This document shows, one piece after another, positions 3,855 to 6,079 of a stretch of 6,079 nucleotides of DNA. The position numbers and the translations under genes were made by a program. The notes under the pieces were generated by a model. The model was given only the letters and a program-made list of their open reading frames with translations. It ran no database searches and was not told where the DNA came from. Source of the DNA: Xanthobacteraceae bacterium (GTDB lineage Bacteria > Pseudomonadota > Alphaproteobacteria > Rhizobiales > Xanthobacteraceae). The stretch is from the NCBI GenBank assembly GCA_030037105.1, contig JASHRY010000035.1:1-6079 (forward strand). Reading direction: 5' to 3'. Position 1 is the stretch's first letter; each line of letters begins with the position of its first letter.

Positions 3855-6079
3855 ATGAATTTCACCGACATTTTCATTCGCCGGCCGGTGCTCGCTTCGG
3901 TCGTCAGCCTGTTGATCCTGGTGCTGGGCGTTCGCGCCTATTACGCGCTGCCGGTGCTGCAATATCCGCGCACCGAAAACGCGGTGGTGACGGTGACCAC
4001 GACCTATTACGGCGCCGATCCCGACGTGGTCGCCGGCTTCATCACCACGCCGCTCGAAATCGCCATCGCCCAAGCCTACGGCATCGACTACATGACGTCG
4101 GTCAGCCAGACCAACACCAGCACGATCACGATCTATCTGCGGCTCAACTACGAGCCCGACAAGGCGCTGACCGAGATCAACACCAAGATCGCGTCGGTCC
4201 TCAATCAACTGCCGACCGGCACGCAGCAGCCTGTCCTCACCGTCAAGATCGGACAGACCATCGACGCCATGTATCTCGGCTTCGACAGCGACACGCTCGC
4301 CGCCAACCAGATCACCGACTACCTGACCCGCGTGGTGCAGCCCAAGCTGCAGACTGTGCCGGGGGTGCAGACCGCGGAATTGCTCGGCCAGAAGGTGTTC
4401 GCGTTGCGCGCTTGGCTCGATCCGCAAAAGCTCGCGGCATACGGGCTCACTGCGACGGATGTGAGCCAGGCACTCGCCGCCAACGACTACATTTCCGGCA
4501 TCGGCACTACCAAGGGCCAAATGGTGCAGGTCAATCTGACCGCGTCGACCGGCCTGCATTCGGCCGATGAGTTCCGCAACCTCGTCGTCAAGCAGTCGAA
4601 CGGCGCCGTCGTCCGCTTGAAGGATGTCGCCAACGTCACGCTCGGCGCCGAGGACTACGAAACCGAGGTCGGCTTCGACGGCAAGCAGGCGGTCTATATC
4701 GGCGTCCAGATCGCGCCGGCGGCCAATCTCCTGGAGGTGGTGCGCGGCGTGCGCCGCATCTGGCCGGAGATCAAGGCGCAACTGCCGCGCGGGCTCAACG
4801 GCGCGATCGTCTACGATTCCACCGAATTCGTGAATGCGGCGATCTATGAGGTCGTCCTCAGTTTGATCGAGGCGTTGGTCATCGTCACCCTGGTCGTCTT
4901 CATCTTCCTCGGTTCGGTGCGTTCCTCCCTGATACCGACCGTCGCCATTCCGCTGTCGCTCGTCGGTACGCTCATTATTCTCCTGGCGCTCGGCTATTCG
5001 ATCAACCTGCTGACCCTGCTGGCGCTGGTGCTGGCGATCGGTCTCGTCGTCGATGACGCCATCATCGTGGTCGAGAACGTCAGCCGCCATCTCGATGAGG
5101 GCGTGGCGCCCATTCCCGCCGCCATCGCGGCGGCGCGCGAGCTCGGCTGGCCGATCATCGCCATGACCGTCGTTGTCGGCGCCGTTTACGTGCCGATCGG
5201 CTTTCAAAGCGGCCTCACCGGCGCGCTGTTCGCGGAATTCGCGTTCGCGCTGGTCGGCGCCGTCACCGTTTCCGGCATCGTGGCGCTGACGCTTTCGCCG
5301 ATGTTGTGCTCGCGCCTGCTCAAGCCCCCCGATCCGGAGCGCCGGGGCTGGGAGGCCAAGCTGACCTATTACATCGACCGCGGCTTCAGCCGGCTGCGAG
5401 GCGCCTATGAGCGTCGCTTGCATCGCAGCCTGAACTACCTGCCGGTCACTGTGGTATTCGCGTTGATCGTGCTGTCGAGCATCTACTTTTTGTTCATCAC
5501 CGCAAAGACCGAGCTTGCGCCGCAAGAGGACCAGGGCGTCATCCTCGCGCAATCGATCGCCGCGCCGGACGCCACGCTCAAGCAACGGCAACTCTATGCG
5601 CGCGAAGTATACAAGATTTTCTTCCGCCACCCGGAGACCGAGCACGTCTTTCAGATCGACATGCCCGGCGAAGTCGTCTCGGGCATGGCGTTGAAGCCTT
5701 GGGACTTCCGATCGAAGTCTTCCAACGCCCTGCAGCCGGTGGTGCAACGAGAGTTGAGCAAGATTGCCGGCGTTCGGGTGGTTGCTTTTCAGCCGCCGCC
5801 GCTGCCGGGAAGCATCGGCTTGCCCATTCAGTTCGTGATCGGCACCACCGAGCCGTTCGAGCGCCTGTACCATATCGCGCAGCAATTCCTGCTGCAGGCG
5901 CAGCGGAGCGGAAATTTCATCTTTCTCGATTGCGATCTGAAGATCGACAATCCGCAATCCAACGTGATCATCGATCGCGACAAGACCGCCCAGCTCGGGT
6001 TGAAGATGAGCGACGTCGGCGGCGCGCTCGCCGCCATGCTCGGCGGCGGCTACGTCAACTATTTCAGCATGAGCGGACG
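3855..6079 (+). CDS. RND multidrug efflux pump, inner-membrane transporter (5' part, cut by window edge)
   Basis: The frame is open from the ATG at 3855 through the right edge with no stop or frameshift: 741 complete codons of an expected 1,020-1,050. The product is the proton-driven pump of the tripartite system, HAE-1 (AcrB/MexB/MexI) type. The start is the family-typical NFTDIFIRRPVLA, with TM1 at about 12-32. A large periplasmic porter loop (about 33-330) follows, then TM2-TM6 (about 333-486) and TM7 (about 529-549). TM4 carries the proton-relay pair D400-D401 in GLVVDDAIIVVEN, and GALFAEFAFALVGAVTVSGI with ALTLSPMLCSRLL (477-489) is classic for the family. FQPPPLPGSIGLPIQFVI (645-662) recalls the MexI branch. 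The second porter loop is visible to about residue 741. The remaining proton-relay lysine and threonine of the C-terminal half lie outside. The start has no clear Shine-Dalgarno sequence; with only 10 bases after the adaptor's TAA, coupling is likely. Confidence 0.95.
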   Translation, partial: MNFTDIFIRRPVLASVVSLLILVLGVRAYYALPVLQYPRTENAVVTVTTTYYGADPDVVAGFITTPLEIAIAQAYGIDYMTSVSQTNTSTITIYLRLNYEPDKALTEINTKIASVLNQLPTGTQQPVLTVKIGQTIDAMYLGFDSDTLAANQITDYLTRVVQPKLQTVPGVQTAELLGQKVFALRAWLDPQKLAAYGLTATDVSQALAANDYISGIGTTKGQMVQVNLTASTGLHSADEFRNLVVKQSNGAVVRLKDVANVTLGAEDYETEVGFDGKQAVYIGVQIAPAANLLEVVRGVRRIWPEIKAQLPRGLNGAIVYDSTEFVNAAIYEVVLSLIEALVIVTLVVFIFLGSVRSSLIPTVAIPLSLVGTLIILLALGYSINLLTLLALVLAIGLVVDDAIIVVENVSRHLDEGVAPIPAAIAAARELGWPIIAMTVVVGAVYVPIGFQSGLTGALFAEFAFALVGAVTVSGIVALTLSPMLCSRLLKPPDPERRGWEAKLTYYIDRGFSRLRGAYERRLHRSLNYLPVTVVFALIVLSSIYFLFITAKTELAPQEDQGVILAQSIAAPDATLKQRQLYAREVYKIFFRHPETEHVFQIDMPGEVVSGMALKPWDFRSKSSNALQPVVQRELSKIAGVRVVAFQPPPLPGSIGLPIQFVIGTTEPFERLYHIAQQFLLQAQRSGNFIFLDCDLKIDNPQSNVIIDRDKTAQLGLKMSDVGGALAAMLGGGYVNYFSMSG

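Noticed and set aside
2948..3877. Open minus-strand frame of 309 codons opposite the adaptor gene
   Set aside because: The same antisense-shadow pattern; the plus strand encodes a complete adaptor with all expected domains.
3759..5957. Open minus-strand frame of 732 codons opposite the pump gene
   Set aside because: It mirrors the RND coding frame, is dominated by Arg, Asp, Gly, His and Leu with no domain pattern, and is a usual by-product of high-GC codon use. The plus-strand frame has unmistakable RND motifs along its whole length.
1..6079. CRISPR array, insertion sequence, phage or attachment-site signals
   Set aside because: I saw no spaced direct repeats, transposase motifs, terminal inverted repeats or target duplications in the window.

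Overview
The window is GC-rich DNA (roughly 60-65% by eye) that looks like a Gram-negative, most likely alphaproteobacterial (Hyphomicrobiales-like), chromosome. This rests on the base composition, the NodT-type outer-membrane lipoprotein and the character of the efflux proteins. The lineage is an inference, because no rRNA or marker gene is present.

Layout. Positions 1-350 carry no gene I can support. They hold a possible leftward promoter near the left edge and several inverted repeats, one of which resembles a terminator. A TetR/AcrR-type repressor gene lies on the minus strand (351-986, or 351-1010 with an upstream GTG). It is divergent from a three-gene plus-strand operon: an outer-membrane efflux lipoprotein (1076-2698), a periplasmic adaptor (2699-3844) and an RND inner-membrane pump (3855 to beyond the right edge, about 741 codons visible). 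The 89 bases between repressor and operon contain overlapping palindromes. The best is a 30-bp imperfect palindrome at 1020-1049, which overlaps plausible sigma-70 promoters in both directions.

How it works together. The three operon products are the complete parts list of a tripartite RND drug/solvent efflux pump. The pump captures substrate from the periplasm or inner membrane using proton motive force, the adaptor bridges, and the NodT-type channel exports across the outer membrane. The genes are almost contiguous (0 and 10 bases between them), so they should be co-transcribed and translationally coupled. The TetR protein most likely binds the intergenic palindrome, represses both itself and the pump operon, and is released by a pump substrate. 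Adaptor and pump look closest to the MexH/MexI (HAE-1) type, judged from memory of family motifs.

Novelty. The gene content is a well-known system and I see no new kind of system. The points worth a second look are the dense operator architecture, a mutually exclusive hairpin pair inside the 5' end of the outer-membrane gene, the outer-membrane-first gene order, and the small signals in the left intergenic stretch.
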